The notes under the pieces: model-generated
Database searches by the model: none
What the model saw: only the letters and a program-made list of their open reading frames with translations
Told to the model about the DNA's origin: nothing
Program-made: the position numbers and the translations under genes
DNA from: Marsupella aquatica
Lineage: Eukaryota; Marchantiophyta
DNA: 64,000 nucleotides
Reading direction: 5' to 3'
Assembly (NCBI GenBank): GCA_973895155.1
Contig: OZ316894.1
Span: 9,796,001 to 9,860,000, forward strand
Part shown: piece by piece, positions 34,628-47,275 of the stretch
Numbering within the stretch: position 1 is the first letter of the stretch
How the letters are laid out: every line of letters starts with the position of its first letter

Positions 34628-35983
34628 ATGTCCACAATTCAATCGTTCAAGATGCTTTCACAATTCTTGCTCTCGCAGTTTATGTTTGCACAGGGACGAT
34701 GGATTTGGAGGAAACAGAGGTGTGTGTGGAGATTTGAACGATCCTCTCCTTTTGTAGATAAAATTCTCCTACGGGCCCATTCTGAATATGAATTCAGGCG
34801 CAGGGTAAGGGTAAGTCAGCCCACATTTTATTATTTATGTTCCCTTTTAGCACCAGCATTGCAGAAAAGTAAAAAAGGGGGTGGGATTCCATTGGAAACC
34901 AGAGTTGCATTATCCCTGAACCGACTTGGCACTGGCAATTATTTGCTAGCATGTGTCGATATGTTTGGGATGTCTGAAGGCTTGGCATCCATTGTTGTCC
35001 GTGAGTTTTGTGGCTGTTGGTGAAGATCATTCGTCCACTAGTGGTAAAGAGGTGGACTCCAGAAACACTGAAAACCTTAGCCAGTGAATTTGAAGCCAAC
35101 CATGTACCTATCCCATACATCATGGGAGCCATAGATGGGTCCCATATTCCTATCATAGCACCTCCAGCACCATGGGACCCAGCACCTTATTACAATCAAA
35201 AAGGATTTTATTCTGTACTTCTCCAAGGAATTGTTGATGTGAATACATCATTTTGGGATTGGGATTTCGGGTGGGCAGGCTCACTGCATGATTATACCAT
35301 GTTTCTTCATTCAGATTTTGGTAGAGCTATAATGACAGGGAGTTTTGCTCCTTATAAAAGCATTGGAGATGTTGCTTATCCATTCAGGCAATGGAACTGG
35401 GTTCCTTTCAAAGGGAGTACAGAGCAGCTCCAACCACACAAGGCCCATTGGAATTTTATACAAAGCAGCACCCAGATGTGTGTGGAACGAGCATTTGGAG
35501 TTTTGAAGGGGAGATGGCGGATTTTGTTGAGGAGGATTGAGATGCGCATTGAACATGTCTCTGTCATTGTTTCAGCTTGTATTTGCTTGCACAATCTATG
35601 GGTGGCACACAAGGACTTTATTGATGAGCAGATGGTCGAAGAAGCCAAGAAATGGCTGAAGATGCAACAGATTAGAAGCTTGGGAATTGCAGCAAGTGGG
35701 CACAGTGAAGATTATGGACTATGGTCGGTCTGAGGTGAACCGGGCACGCATCGACATTGAAGAGCTTATCAAACAAGCAGCAGCCCCAGACCCTCACTTT
35801 GTCAATGACTTACACAATTCAAATAGCTCTGATGTAGGAGCTTTAGAGAGAGGGATCAATATGCACAGACAGATGGCTCAGGCCTTGTTCAGCCGCCACT
35901 TGAAAGAACAGGTGGATTTGCCTAGTGCTTTTTTTGAAGAGGTGAACTCAGCTGAAGAGGAGGATGGCACTTTTGTAGAATAA
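34628..35983 (+). pseudogene. Harbinger transposase, frameshifted
   Basis: Three frame segments (34628-35023, about 35008-35733 and 35687-35983) align end to end as one PIF/Harbinger DDE transposase. The DDE triad is visible as GAIDGSHIPI (first Asp), WAGSLHDYTMF (second Asp) and CVERAFGVLKGRWRIL (Glu). The N-terminal part has PLETRVALSLNRLGTGN and SIVVREFC, the helix-turn-helix-like region of these enzymes. One extra base near 35010 and a second shift near 35700 break the frame and cancel each other, and neither looks like an intron. Some N-terminal coding may lie in 34498-34737. The normal protein would cut and paste the element together with the Myb-like partner. Confidence 0.8.
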
Positions 35984-36376
35984 CATTGTTGACAATCTGT
36001 AGGTTATGAATGACAGCAATGTTGAGCATTTGAGCTATCTATGTGTAATAAACATTGCCATTCAATGGATGCCATTCAATATTACATGAAAACAATGCTC
36101 TTTGCAAAAATGCAGTACATTTGAGAGCCCTACTTGTATGTCTTGGATCCCTACCAAATTGCTAAACTGAATATGATTTAAAAGCTGCTAATCTAGCCTT
36201 GTCTATCCCAAATTCTGAGAACTCAAATGGGTAATTGAGCTTCCAGGGATCTTTATAAGTGTCCCATGGGCGAAAACAAATGTTATCATCCCCAAGAGTC
36301 CTCCACACTAAGAGATACTTGTTCTGATTGAACAAAGTGCTCCCTGCCATGTCTACACATCCTGCAAAGTTGAAAT

Positions 36377-38190
36377 TTATAACTTGTCAATCAATCGAGC
36401 AAGATGTGTCTTCAGCTCTTTCAATACTGAAGTGTTTTCATGAATATCTGTAGCTATGGATATTGTTTGAATCACCATGGCAGATGTTTGAGACACCATT
36501 TCCTTTGTTGACTGAACCATGTCACACATCATTGCCGACATGTGCTCTCCAGAGGATCTCTTGCCTGTTCTACTAAGGGTGCTAGAATCAAATGAAGGTT
36601 GGGGACCTGGAATTGAGACCCCAGGCCCTGATATGTTTTCAGCAGAGCCTTGAGCTTCACAAGGTTCATTGAGGTCAGGGGGACATGGATTGGGAGTACC
36701 TCGTGCATCAGAATGGATCAGTTTTTGAACATTCAAGAGGTTGTTGAATCCCTGGTCAATGTGCTCAAAGAATTTACAAGTGACCTTCCTGCCCTCACCT
36801 GAGATCTGCAGGAGCCGTTTGTCTGTACAATATTGCCGGTAAATTGCAATCCATTTCTTTCGACAAGCTTCAGCAGATTTTGTAAAGTTATCACAAGCTG
36901 CAATCATCTTGATTTGCAGCTTCTCCCACATGTTAATTCCTGCCCAACATAAAATCACAGAAGAAGTCAGGAGCAAAACTCAAAATCTGAAATCTGAGGA
37001 AACTTTCAGAGTCAACCCTAAACTTAGATAGATGCTACAATCTTCGACTACAATTTCGAGCAAAATTTTGAGCACAATTTTGAGTACAATTTCAAGCAGA
37101 GATTGAGTACAGTTTTGAGCAGAGATTGAGCACAATGTCAACTACAATTTCGAGCACAATTTCAACTACAATTTTGAGCAGAGATTGAGCACAGTTTTGA
37201 GCAGAGATTGAGCACAATGTCGACTACAATTTCGAGCACAATTTTGACTACAAATTTGAGCAGAGATTGAGCACAGTTTCGAGCAGAGATTGAGCACAAT
37301 GTCAACTACAATTTCGAGCACAATTTTGACTACAAATTTGAGCAGAGATTGAGCACAGTTTCGACTACAATTTCAAGCACAATTTTGACTACAATTTTGA
37401 GCACAATTTTGACTACAAATTTGAGCACAATTTTGAGCAGAGATTTGGAGCACAAATTGAGAACAATTTTGAGCAGAGATTGAGTACAATTTTGAGGAGA
37501 GATTGAAGCACGAAAGTGAGTAGAGGTTCACCTTGTTTCTTGGCATTCAGCTTGAATTCTTCATCCATCTCACTCCTGAAAGCTATGAGTTGTATTACAT
37601 CTGCATCCTCCCAGCGAATTGTTGAAGATTTGACAACATCTTCATCTCCTTCTTGATCAGCATCGATGTTCTTGGCCTTCTTGGCCTTCTTTGAGCTCTT
37701 TCTCCCAGCTACCCGTTTCTTCCCAGCAATTGCCCCCTCACTGCTTGTAGGCGCTACTCGTGCATTCTCTGATGCTTGGCGCGCGCATCTGCATAGAGGG
37801 AATTTCCTGGCTTGCTTCGGACCAGAATGGATTTCCCAGGCATGACTGCTGATCAAATGAAGTTGATTGAGAGAAAAAAGGACCAGAGGAAGCAACGGGC
37901 AACAATTGAGGGGCAGGAAATTGTGAAACCAATGGAGGGTCGTTCATGAGTGCCATAAACTCTGCATTGGACACATTGTGGGGTCCTGGGGAAAAATCCT
38001 GTGAAAATTGAGAATCTGGCACTACAGTTGCTGATTGCATCTTCTCATGCCAAGAAGACAAATTACCAACTCCTGCCATGTCTACACTGTCGTGAACTCC
38101 AACACTGTTGCGATCTCTTCCTGGAAAATCCAAAATTGAATAACAAGTGCTCCCAGATGAGGAGCTGTTGGACCATATATTGTCGTTGTC
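36377..38190 (-). pseudogene. Harbinger Myb/SANT-like accessory protein, two exons
   Basis: Exon 1 runs from MEDNDNIWSNSS at 38190 to a donor at 37532/37531. Its end holds a Lys-rich nuclear-localisation-like stretch (AGRKSSKKAKKAK) and the Myb/trihelix start RWEDADVIQLIAFRSEMD. Exon 2 (36939-36377) continues INMWEKLQIKM and SAEACRKKWIAIYRQY, then a Pro/Ser linker and a C-terminal helix. The exon-1 reading needs a one-base shift near 37760-37890 to pass from the N-terminal part to the Myb part. In PIF/Harbinger elements this second protein binds the ends and brings in the transposase. The 592-bp intron is almost entirely minisatellite. Confidence 0.75.
37040..37500. repeat. Minisatellite filling the Harbinger intron
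   Basis: Many copies of short modules: GAGCACAATTTTGA, CTACAATTTCGAG, GAGCAGAGATTGAGCACA. They alternate in variable order over about 450 bp. The array lies inside the intron (36940-37531) of the Myb/SANT-like gene. Confidence 0.9.
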
Positions 38191-40431
38191 CTCCATGGTA
38201 GGGGCGCGGAAGAATGCAACTACTTGAAATTTGTAATTTGAAGCCTCTCTCAAAGCTCCCTCCCAGCCCCCAAGTTCAAATCGCTCATGGGAAGCATTAA
38301 TTTTCAGCTGAACCAATACCGAGAATAATGGGAAATCACAAGGGCAAGACGGCCAGAACATTATCGCACCTCCTTTGGTGCGATAGCCTTCCGCTCGGCT
38401 GAGAGCCCCAGGCCTGTTGAAAAGTACCCAAACCATGGGCACACGCAGGTTCGGGGACCCCCGACTCACAACTTGCTGCACTAAGTTTCTAAAGCAGCAT
38501 CAGCCCGGGCAGGTTGAATGAACGGTTCAGATGAAAAATATCAAGTGTAAAAGAGAAGTGAAGTGCGGCGCCCGTTTTGTAAAGTGCCCCTTAGTCGGGC
38601 AATCGCGTGATGCTTGTCCCAGTCAGTCCTTCTCTCATCTATGTAGGACGGTGGTACAAAACCATCTTGCAATGGAGATGGAGATAGGGAATGTCTAGAA
38701 TGGTCATGCGGATATTGTTGTTTGTGTTTCTTTGCACTTTTTGTTACTCCCTCTCTGCCAAATCTCTAGTAAATACAGTTGATGGTTGCTCTAGGAGTTT
38801 ATTCTATAAATAATTCTATTGCAACTCTTCTTGATCCTGCATTCATTAGAGATTCTACCTAGGAGAACGGTTGCGGCAATAGACCTTCATGGCTAGCTTC
38901 AAGTCAGGAATGCAAGAAAATAATTAACTATTGCCAGTTGGATTAATTGTCCTTGTCCCTCCAATTCAAATTTAATTGAAAGAACTTCATCTAACTTGAT
39001 GTACGGGTACCTACTGCTTATCACAATTTCCTATGGCACTTTGGAAATGGCTAAGCATTATTCTCATCTTTATAGATACAAAGTATAAGTGTTATAATGT
39101 AAGTATTACCAGGTTAACCATTGTTAACCCAACCTTGGTTAGAACCAGGTTACAAATGTATCATCAAACATACTAATAGATGAAGAGGCGTTGAAACCGC
39201 ATTAGTGGTGTGATTGACATTTCACATCTCATCCAAGGTCTTGACTATGGTGTCTTTGTACTCTAACACGTTATCAGCACATACAGACTCTCCAAGATTG
39301 AGCAAGGCTATGGCAAATGCCCAAGGAACTGAGAAGGAATTGATGTCACAACCAGGAGCTATAGGAAGACATTTGTTGCCAACTTTAAGGGTGACAAATG
39401 AGATATCTACTTGACAAATAAGCAAAGAAAGCCTGAACGCCATAACAGAGAAACACGAGCTTTATACTTACGGCAAAGAGATCGATGGGCAAGGAGAACA
39501 ATTAAGAAGCAATTCTACACGACACTACATTACAATATTGAATGAATGAAAGAGAGAATGAAGCACCAAATGAATAGAAGGGATCAATGACTTCAAGCCC
39601 TTTGTCATGCGCATACACATTGTTACACAACATATATCGCTTGACACATACATCCAAACATAGTCACACTGCCACATCACAAACACGAGAGAATGGAATA
39701 CAAGTGGAACTCATGTCCACACATGTCTAAAACCCACAATAATCTCAATAGAATTGAACCACGATCGATGCCAAAATGCACTCAATCCCGTCTGATCCGA
39801 TCACACACATATGTCGAGCCAACGCACCTTGCACTCAAGGAATCCACGCTACATAGAGAGATCTCTCAGCCACCACCCGAGCTCTCCTCTCCAAGGCTCA
39901 ATATCAAAAGATAACCTTTCGATTCCTCACAAGAGAGAACTACCCTCTCACCCAAATCTAACATAACCTTATTGGCTCATATAGCACACATACTAAACAT
40001 ATGGATCTAGATAGTACAATACACTCTAACACTACCTAGAATGGTGTGACACCTTGTTCGGCTGCTTATGAACCCAGAGAGACAATCAAAGAGCCTGAGA
40101 AGGAATGGAAAACTATGAAGCAAAATCTACAGACGAAGACAGGAAGGATAGATCGATTAAGGACCTCGGAGCGATCAGTAACTCCCTAGAAAGCGATCAG
40201 TAACAATCAACGGAGTGGTCCGGAACAGATCTAGAGCAAGGGAGCACAGCAGCAATGAAAGCATAGGAGTTGGGAGAACCCAAGATAAAGCTTGCATTAG
40301 GGATCGGGACAAATAACAGAAGACAGGAGAGAGAGCAAACCGGAAAATTATACTGTCGACAACAATGACAAAGAAAAGATGGATTGAAGGAAAAGAGATA
40401 GAGCAGAGGACCACAAAGAAAGAAGGAAGAG

Positions 40432-40707
40432 TTGACATTTAGGGAGCACGAACCAAAAGAAGCTCGGAGAAAAGAGGGGAATGAGAGCACGGCTATACCT
40501 AAGTTCTTAGAGAGAATACACATCGATGTGTGTGGGCCTATAGACCCACCAAGCGGTCCCTTTAGATTTTTCCTGACTATTATTGATGCATCTTCAAAAT
40601 GGTCACAAGTGTCATTACTCTCCAAAAGAAACTTAGTTTTCCCAAGGATATTAGAGCATATCCTTAACTTAGAGCCCAATTTCCTAACGAGGATAACGAG
40701 GATATAG
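40432..40707 (+). pseudogene. Copia integrase fragment
   Basis: The frame reads FLERIHIDVCGPI then SGPFRFFLTIIDASSKWSQV, the start of a copia rve core with the first catalytic Asp (HIDVCGP) and the second region (IIDASSKWS). It then stops and runs into the RT frame across a large deletion that removes the rest of integrase and the N-half of RT. Confidence 0.8.
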
Positions 40708-40711
40708 CTCC

Positions 40712-41737
40712 ATGCTATTTATTAAAAGAAATGATCAAGAATTTGTCGTAGTTGCTATATACATGGATGACATCAACTTTGGACATACAACAATGATTAA
40801 CTACACTATAGAAATGTTAAAGAAAGCATTTGAAATGAAAGATTTAGGACAAACACATTATTGTTTGGATTTGCAATTTGAATACTTGCATCATGACATA
40901 TTCGTACATCAGAGCACATATATTAAGAAAGTACTTAAGCAATTCAATATGGATAAAGCACACCCAGTAACATCTCCTATGGAGATTAGGTCTCTAGATA
41001 GAGATCAAGATAATTTTAGAAAGAGAAACGAGAACGAACCACTCGGGGAACCACTACTTGGACCTGAGAAACCATATCTCTCAGCTATTGGAACTTTCAT
41101 GTTCTTAGCCAACCAAACAAGACCTGACATTTCATTTGTCGTGAATTTGTTGGCTAGACACAGCTCACAGCCTACTATACGCCATTGGAATGGCATTAGA
41201 CGAATATTCCGATATTTACAAGGCACTTATGATATGAAACTATACTTCCCTAATAATACTAACCAAACCTTAATAGGTTATGCTGATGTTGGGTACCTTG
41301 CAGACCCTGATGATGCAAAATCACAAACTTGTTATGTATTTTTATATGGCAATACAGCAATATCATGGAAAAACACTAAACAAACTTTAACTTGTACCTC
41401 TTCCAACCATGCTGAAATAATAACCTTTTATGAAGTCAGTAGGGAATGCATATGGCTTAGAAGAATGATTAATCATATTCATACACAATGTGGCCTACTC
41501 ACTTTGACAAAACCTACTACTTTGTACAAAGACAACTATGCATGTGTTGAACAGGTGTCTAAAGGCTTCATCAAAGGAGATCGAATCAAGCACATTGCTC
41601 CAAAATTCTTCTTCACGCATGAACAACAAGGCGACACCATTGAAGTGAAGACCATTGCTGGAAAAGACAATTTTGCAGACTTATTTACCAAGGCGTTACC
41701 ACCAGCAACACACCAACTACATTGCCACAATATATGA
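40712..41737 (+). pseudogene. Copia reverse transcriptase C-half and RNase H
   Basis: The frame starts MLFIKRNDQEFVVVAIYMDD, where YMDD is the RT active site. It continues with MKDLGQTHYCLDLQF, SAIGTFMFLANQTRPDI and RHWNGIRRIFRYLQGT, then the copia RNase H (YADVGYLADPDDAKSQT, SWKNTKQ, CTSSNHAEI) and a KDNFADLFTKALP tail. The frame is open over 341 codons, but the N-half of RT is missing. The Asp of the normal YADADWAG motif is replaced (YADVGYLA). Confidence 0.85.
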
Positions 41738-44700
41738 TTGAGAAAACTATCTAGATTAATAGATAATCATCCTATTTGATCACTTATGTAAAAGGTGGTT
41801 ATACTCTTTCCCTTGCAGGAGTATGAGAGGGTTTTTAATGAGGCAACACCTTCACCCTTCATAAGGAACAAAACCGATTCTTAGAGATCTTGATGGAGAA
41901 CCTGACTCTAGCATAATATCATATAGTTGCTTGTCTTATTGTCATATTACAACCAAGGGGGAGTGTTATAATATAAGTATTACCAGGTTAACCATTGTTA
42001 ACCTAACCTTGGTTAGAACCAGGTTACACATGTATTATCAAACATACTAATAGATAAAGAGGCAATTGAAACCGCATTAGTGGTGTGATCGACATTTCAC
42101 ATCTCATCCAAGGCCTTGACTATGGTGTCTTTGTACTCTAACAATAACAATTTTGGAGAATCTGATTTTCTTTAAATCACAAACATTAAAGAAGCAATGA
42201 AAATCAAAATTTCCAGCCATTTCAAATCCTCCAAGGGCGTCATGAAAGCCATAAAACCTAAAACTAAAGCCCCGATTGGAGTCGGGATGGATAGAGGGAT
42301 TGGCAGTGAATCCTGGATGGATTTTCAAAGCTTGGATGGACTGGTGCAGAACATCTAATTAGACTCCAGTAGCACCTTTTATGGGTTTGACTAAAATCTA
42401 ACCTCTAAATGGGCTCTTGACTGTTTGCAGCCGGTTTTATTTAGTTCACCAGGTGGTAAGTGGCTCCTCATGCCTAAACTACTCAGCACATTCTTCACAA
42501 GTTGAAAGCATCCTTTTCAAAAGCGGTAATTTGAGGCTCATGCCCAAGCTAATCGTCTGAGTGACCTTCACATAATGAAGAGTTCAATGACAATTAGTTT
42601 ATAGAGTCTGATTGCATTTGCGCTTATCAAAAATGGAGAAAATGATCTAAAAAAGTCTCAAACTTTGTAAGGTAATCAATAGGACAATAGAACATTATAG
42701 GATTTGCCACTTGTTACACAATACAACATCATAGATTCGGTAGCCTTCTGGCCCTTATTCAATTATATGTAGTGCTACACCCTTGGGCAAGGTAGTGTGA
42801 TTTTTATTTTCAGAAATGTAGACTTCCCCCCTACTTAAAAGCAATTTGACCAGGGTTGCAAACTTTATCCCGAATGGTTTCATAATAAAAGATAATTTTC
42901 AATTGAACTCCAAGTAGATCATGTAGTTTTAATTAGCCAATTCAACTTTTCATGCAATTTATGCAAAGCCTAGTACTTCCTTGGTCCCAATAGCTTGATG
43001 ATTTTTGCACACAATATTGGCAAGAAGAACGAAAGATACAGGCAGAAAATGACAGTAAAAGTCACCGGGCTGCTGGTTGCCCCTTGGGTCCGACCGAGAC
43101 TTCTTTGGCTTTATGAAGGAAGTGCCAAAGGTTCTGAAGGACAGCCCCCTCAGGGCCTCATACTGCTCCATGACTACTTGCCAATGGGTCCAAAGGAAAC
43201 TTCTTTGGCTTTAAGAAAGAGGAACCTCAATGGTACGCACGGGGCTATCTCAGCTGGAGCTAACTCCATGCTGCCTTGTGCACACAGGAATGCATGCAAA
43301 AAATGCTTGTCATGGCCTGCCCAAATTCTTTATAGCCCTGCAAATGATCCTTGGGGGTCTCACTATATGGATGCCTCCCCATTACCTGCAACGTTTTTAG
43401 GCCTCAGACCCCCTACAATGGAAGAAAACAATTATTTATCAACCCCTATAAAGTTGGAATATTCTTGGAATATTCCAAAAAGTTGGTTATAAGGACCCTA
43501 ATGTTCTTATAAGTCTCAAAATTTGATTTAAAGGACTCTATTGTTCTTCTCAAAAAATTCTTATTAAGTCTTCCGTTTGAACCAATAAAATGACCCTATA
43601 CTTTGTCGCACGTGATGTGCCATTTTTGTGGAAATGAAACCCCCGAGAAATGATCAGAATTGGCCAGGCCACAGGTTGGAGTGAAATACGAGGGCAAACT
43701 CATTATCTGGTTGGTAACCACACAAACCCGTGGTGGGATTGTCTTCCTTTGTGTCTTCCTTTTATATCATCTTTATTTCATTTCCATTACCATAAAAACA
43801 AAAATACACTCGCTTCTCCCAAAAACAATACAATAGCAAAGTTTGTAATCAACTTCAACACATCACCCAACTGCCAAGCTGCCACGGGTGGCTTTAACAA
43901 GTTTATGAAGATAATCCCATTTGTTACGAGCAATCCCCATCTTTTGGGAAGCCTCCAATATCTCAGTGTGTAAACGTTGATCTAAGTTTATGATCTTCCT
44001 GCCTAAGTATACATTGTTTGGCTGGTGATTCAGGCATCCAACCAATAGCTAAGGTTTCTTTACAAGTTGTTGTTATTGTAGACATTAGTAATCGAGTCAT
44101 GTCTGAGATTCTTAAATTTCTCACTTCACAAATAGGCTTGACATTTTCTATGGCGTTAACCACAAAGTTTTATTACATTGCCATGAGGCTATACTTTTTG
44201 GACTTGAATGCAGCATCACTCATAAGCCGTAGGCATGAAACCCCCTATGCTCCACAGAAACAGAGGGTGCATCATTAGTATTCGTTTCCCTAGACTTACT
44301 TGAATGTCTACCCAAACGCAGGACATCCATCCTACATTCCTACTAACCTTTGGCTGAGTTGCTTGTTCTTGGTAAAGTGACCCTCAGACCCAGCCGGTCC
44401 ACATTTGTTTTGATTGTTCAAAAGAATGATGACTGAGTTGAATCTAGGCTTGTGGTCACGTCCTTGTCTCACATGGACCAATTGGTGTGTGACGCATGTT
44501 GCATAGCTTGCCGTAAAACCCATGCATAAAATTAAAAAAATAGCAATTCACACTTGCAGGGAGGGGGGGGGGGGGGGTCTAGTATATTAGTGCATGTTAG
44601 CTCCAATTTTGAGACTACTAAGGAAAGAGAGGATTTTAAAACCAAATTTTGGAATATTTCAGGAACATTCCAAATTAATAGGGGCAAATAGATTCACCAA

Positions 44701-45767
44701 AAATTTTAGTGGTGTGTAATCCCTAAAAATGTAGCATGTGATATGGAGGGCTTCATATAGTGACCCCCAAAATCCAGACTCAATGTTATAAACCCTTTGC
44801 TTTCTTATAAGGATGTGAGGTTTAATCATTGTCTTCATTAGGAATGTATTGCATTCTAATGATTATCTCTGAGAGATTAAAAATACTTTGCCATTTGTTC
44901 ACACCTTTCATTGGGGTCTCGCTTTAGCAAAAATGACACACAATGTGATACAGCATGTGGTTGTTCATTGCTAAGGGAGGACTTTAAATGATATGTTTAT
45001 TGAACAAGTAGAATCTGTTGTATCTAATCTTGAGACTTTTAAGAGTGAACCATTAAGACCTATTTTTAGAAGATTTTAAGAATATTCTAAACTAAAATGG
45101 ATAAAACTATTTTGTTCTTTTAAGAGTCTTAGGTTGTACCAGATCTATAAACATTGCAAGTGATGTGGGGGAGCCCTCCATATAGTGAGACCCCAAGTTT
45201 ATCTCTCTAATAATTCAACACGTGATTCTTCAAGACCATGAATAATAATTATCGGATGGTTTAAACTTATGTTCATGACGCTGATAAAGGGTCCACGTGT
45301 ACAACTGGCCCACCCATGTGCCTAGGGATTAGTGATTTTCCACTTTCCCAAAATGACTTGGCTGGTTGTTGCAATGTTTTTCTGAAATTTTACTAAAGAT
45401 ATCTGGTCAGTTTTGAATATGTGGATTCATAGGGCCTTAAAGCGCCCTCAACCCTACAATTTTATCACCCTGTCACATATAGAATTGTTTTAAAAGGATC
45501 ACTGTGAATTGCTTGCATACCTCAAATAATATTATCCATGTACCATTTAATTCACAGGTAAAGAGTAACATTCTAACCTTGGTAAGACTATGCCCTGCAA
45601 GGTCCACATTTTTTGGAGTCAGCCAAATTGAATTAGTAGATTGATAGCAGTGAATAGTGTAGTGGTGGGAAGGGGCTCCATAAAGTATAAGTTTCTTAAT
45701 GTATGCATTGTGTGAATGGGGAAGTAGCTATACAGAATATAGCACAAAATGTTTCAATAAGATGAGA

Positions 45768-46375
45768 GAGAAACAAGATCATAATTTTTTGAATTTCTCT
45801 TGGTTTCCAATGAGCATCACGTCACATTAATAGATTTTGTCAAGTAACAAGGAGTTTTGTCAAAATTTATAGGTTTCTAATGACCCTCACATTGACAGAT
45901 TTTGTCAAGTGCAAGATGGGTTTTTGAATTTCTCTGCCTTTCAAATAAATAGGGCAGTAAAAGAGATTTTGTCAAGTCCTACGAAGATCATGACTTCATG
46001 AATTCTTCTAGCTTTCCAAAATGTAGTTATTTAAACATTGAGAAATTTCAAGTCAGATTTGGTCACGTACTAAGGACATTATGAGTTTTTGAATCTCTTT
46101 AGCTTTCTAATGTGTGACAATGAGATTTTTTTGTAAAATCCTAAAAAGATCATGAGTTTCTAAATTTCTCTAGATTTTCAATGAACCTAACATTGATAAA
46201 TTTAGTAGAATACTAAGGAGATTATGAGTTCAGGATTTTCTTTAGCTTTCAAATGGGTATCATATTGTGATATTTTATCAAGTACTAAAGAGGTCATGAG
46301 TTTCTAAATTTCTCTAGCTAGCTTTTCAATGTATCTAACATCAATAGAGATTTCATTAAGTACTAAGGATTTTGG
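45768..46375. repeat. Degenerate minisatellite, unit about 80-90 bp
   Basis: About seven or eight copies share the order: (G)AT(C/T)ATGAGTTT, AATTTCTCTAGCTTTC, AATG, then ACATTGAT, then GATTTTGTCAAGTACTAAGGA. Copies are strongly diverged. Confidence 0.75.
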
Positions 46376-47177
46376 TTATTTTCTTTTACATGCATTGTGG
46401 AGCCCAAGGAGTTCTAACTATTTACGTTTCTATTCATTGGGTTTTTCCAGAAACTTGCACAAAATAGAAATGATAAAGGCATTTTTGTGAAAAACACTTA
46501 TATATCACTAAGAAGACATCACAATGGTAACTTTGTTTTACCTAGTTGTTTGTTGTCCTAAAATTTACTTATATATACTTTGATTTGTTTGTTAGTTATT
46601 GGGTATAAGTGTTTTTCCTTGCTTTGCATCATCAATTAGGTTCATCATCAATTAGGTTCAGTCACAAGATCGTCCTATCTCTCAACTGGCTCCATAACAA
46701 CGAGTCTGAGTTTCTCCTATCCAAGAAAACATCGCTTTGGATAGAGTGGGCAAACTGAGTTAACCTAACCTAGTCTGCAACTATAATTAGCCCTAACTAC
46801 GGTTATAGTCATAACTATAGACTAAGAGTAAAGGTCTAACAATGATGTGCCTCAACGTGGTGCTAGAGATTTTGGAAGGAGATTCCCATAGAGGTCCATA
46901 AATACTCTATCTTCTGACATAAAGCAGGTAGTATCCCAAAATACAAACTTAAATAACCCCCAAGGTTATGGGCAGGAAACAATCCTAGGTGTCGCATGCT
47001 CGGTCAGACAATGAACCTGTTTCGTTGGCGCCATTGGATTTTTCCCAGACCACTCCTCAAAGCATTGAGTTCCTGATTGCCTTCCCTCACCTGTCCTTCT
47101 GTACTATGCGGTGTGGCCTACGCCCAGGCCTATGCCGTAGCCTGCACGCATCGTCCGCCTCTTGACCCAATGTTTGT

Positions 47178-47275
47178 GTAGGGAGGGGGAGGAGAAACAG
47201 GGGAGGGAGGGAGAGGAGGGAGAGAGGGGGCGGCAAAGAGAGAGGGGGAGGGAGAGAAGGGAGGGAAGGGGAAAA
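47178..47275. repeat. Purine tract (GGGA/GGAG-rich)
   Basis: About 100 bases almost purely G and A on the plus strand, with many GGGAGGGAG words and only a few pyrimidines. Such DNA can form triplexes or G-quadruplexes; formation here is inference. Confidence 0.85.

Larger units (their letters stand above)
33741..38590. mobile_element. PIF/Harbinger DNA transposon (4.85 kb)
   Basis: The 25-bp terminal inverted repeats start GGGGCACTTTACAAAA at both ends and differ at one base (33741-33765 and 38566-38590). TTA duplications lie at 33738-33740 and 38591-38593, the 3-bp TWA target typical of PIF/Harbinger. The element carries the expected two genes in convergent orientation: a DDE transposase (+) and a Myb/SANT-like protein (-). 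Both show frame breaks, so this copy is probably not autonomous. Confidence 0.93.
39090..42143 (+). mobile_element. Internally deleted Ty1/copia element (3.05 kb)
   Basis: LTRs of about 180 bp (39090-39268 and 41964-42143) start TGTTATAAT and end CTCTAACA. Flanks are ATAAG and ATAAC, a 5-bp duplication with one mismatch. A purine tract AACCAAGGGGGAG lies directly before the 3' LTR. After the 5' LTR, CGTTATCAGCAC resembles a decayed initiator-Met tRNA primer site. Gag and protease are missing and only part of integrase remains. Confidence 0.9.

Noticed and set aside
36162-36350. 62-codon minus frame next to the Harbinger Myb gene
   Set aside because: It starts after an AG and could be an extra 3' exon, but I see no motif and no matching donor, so it is not called.
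44563-44577. G15 run
   Set aside because: A simple homopolymer with nothing around it to suggest a function; it may also be an assembly weak point.
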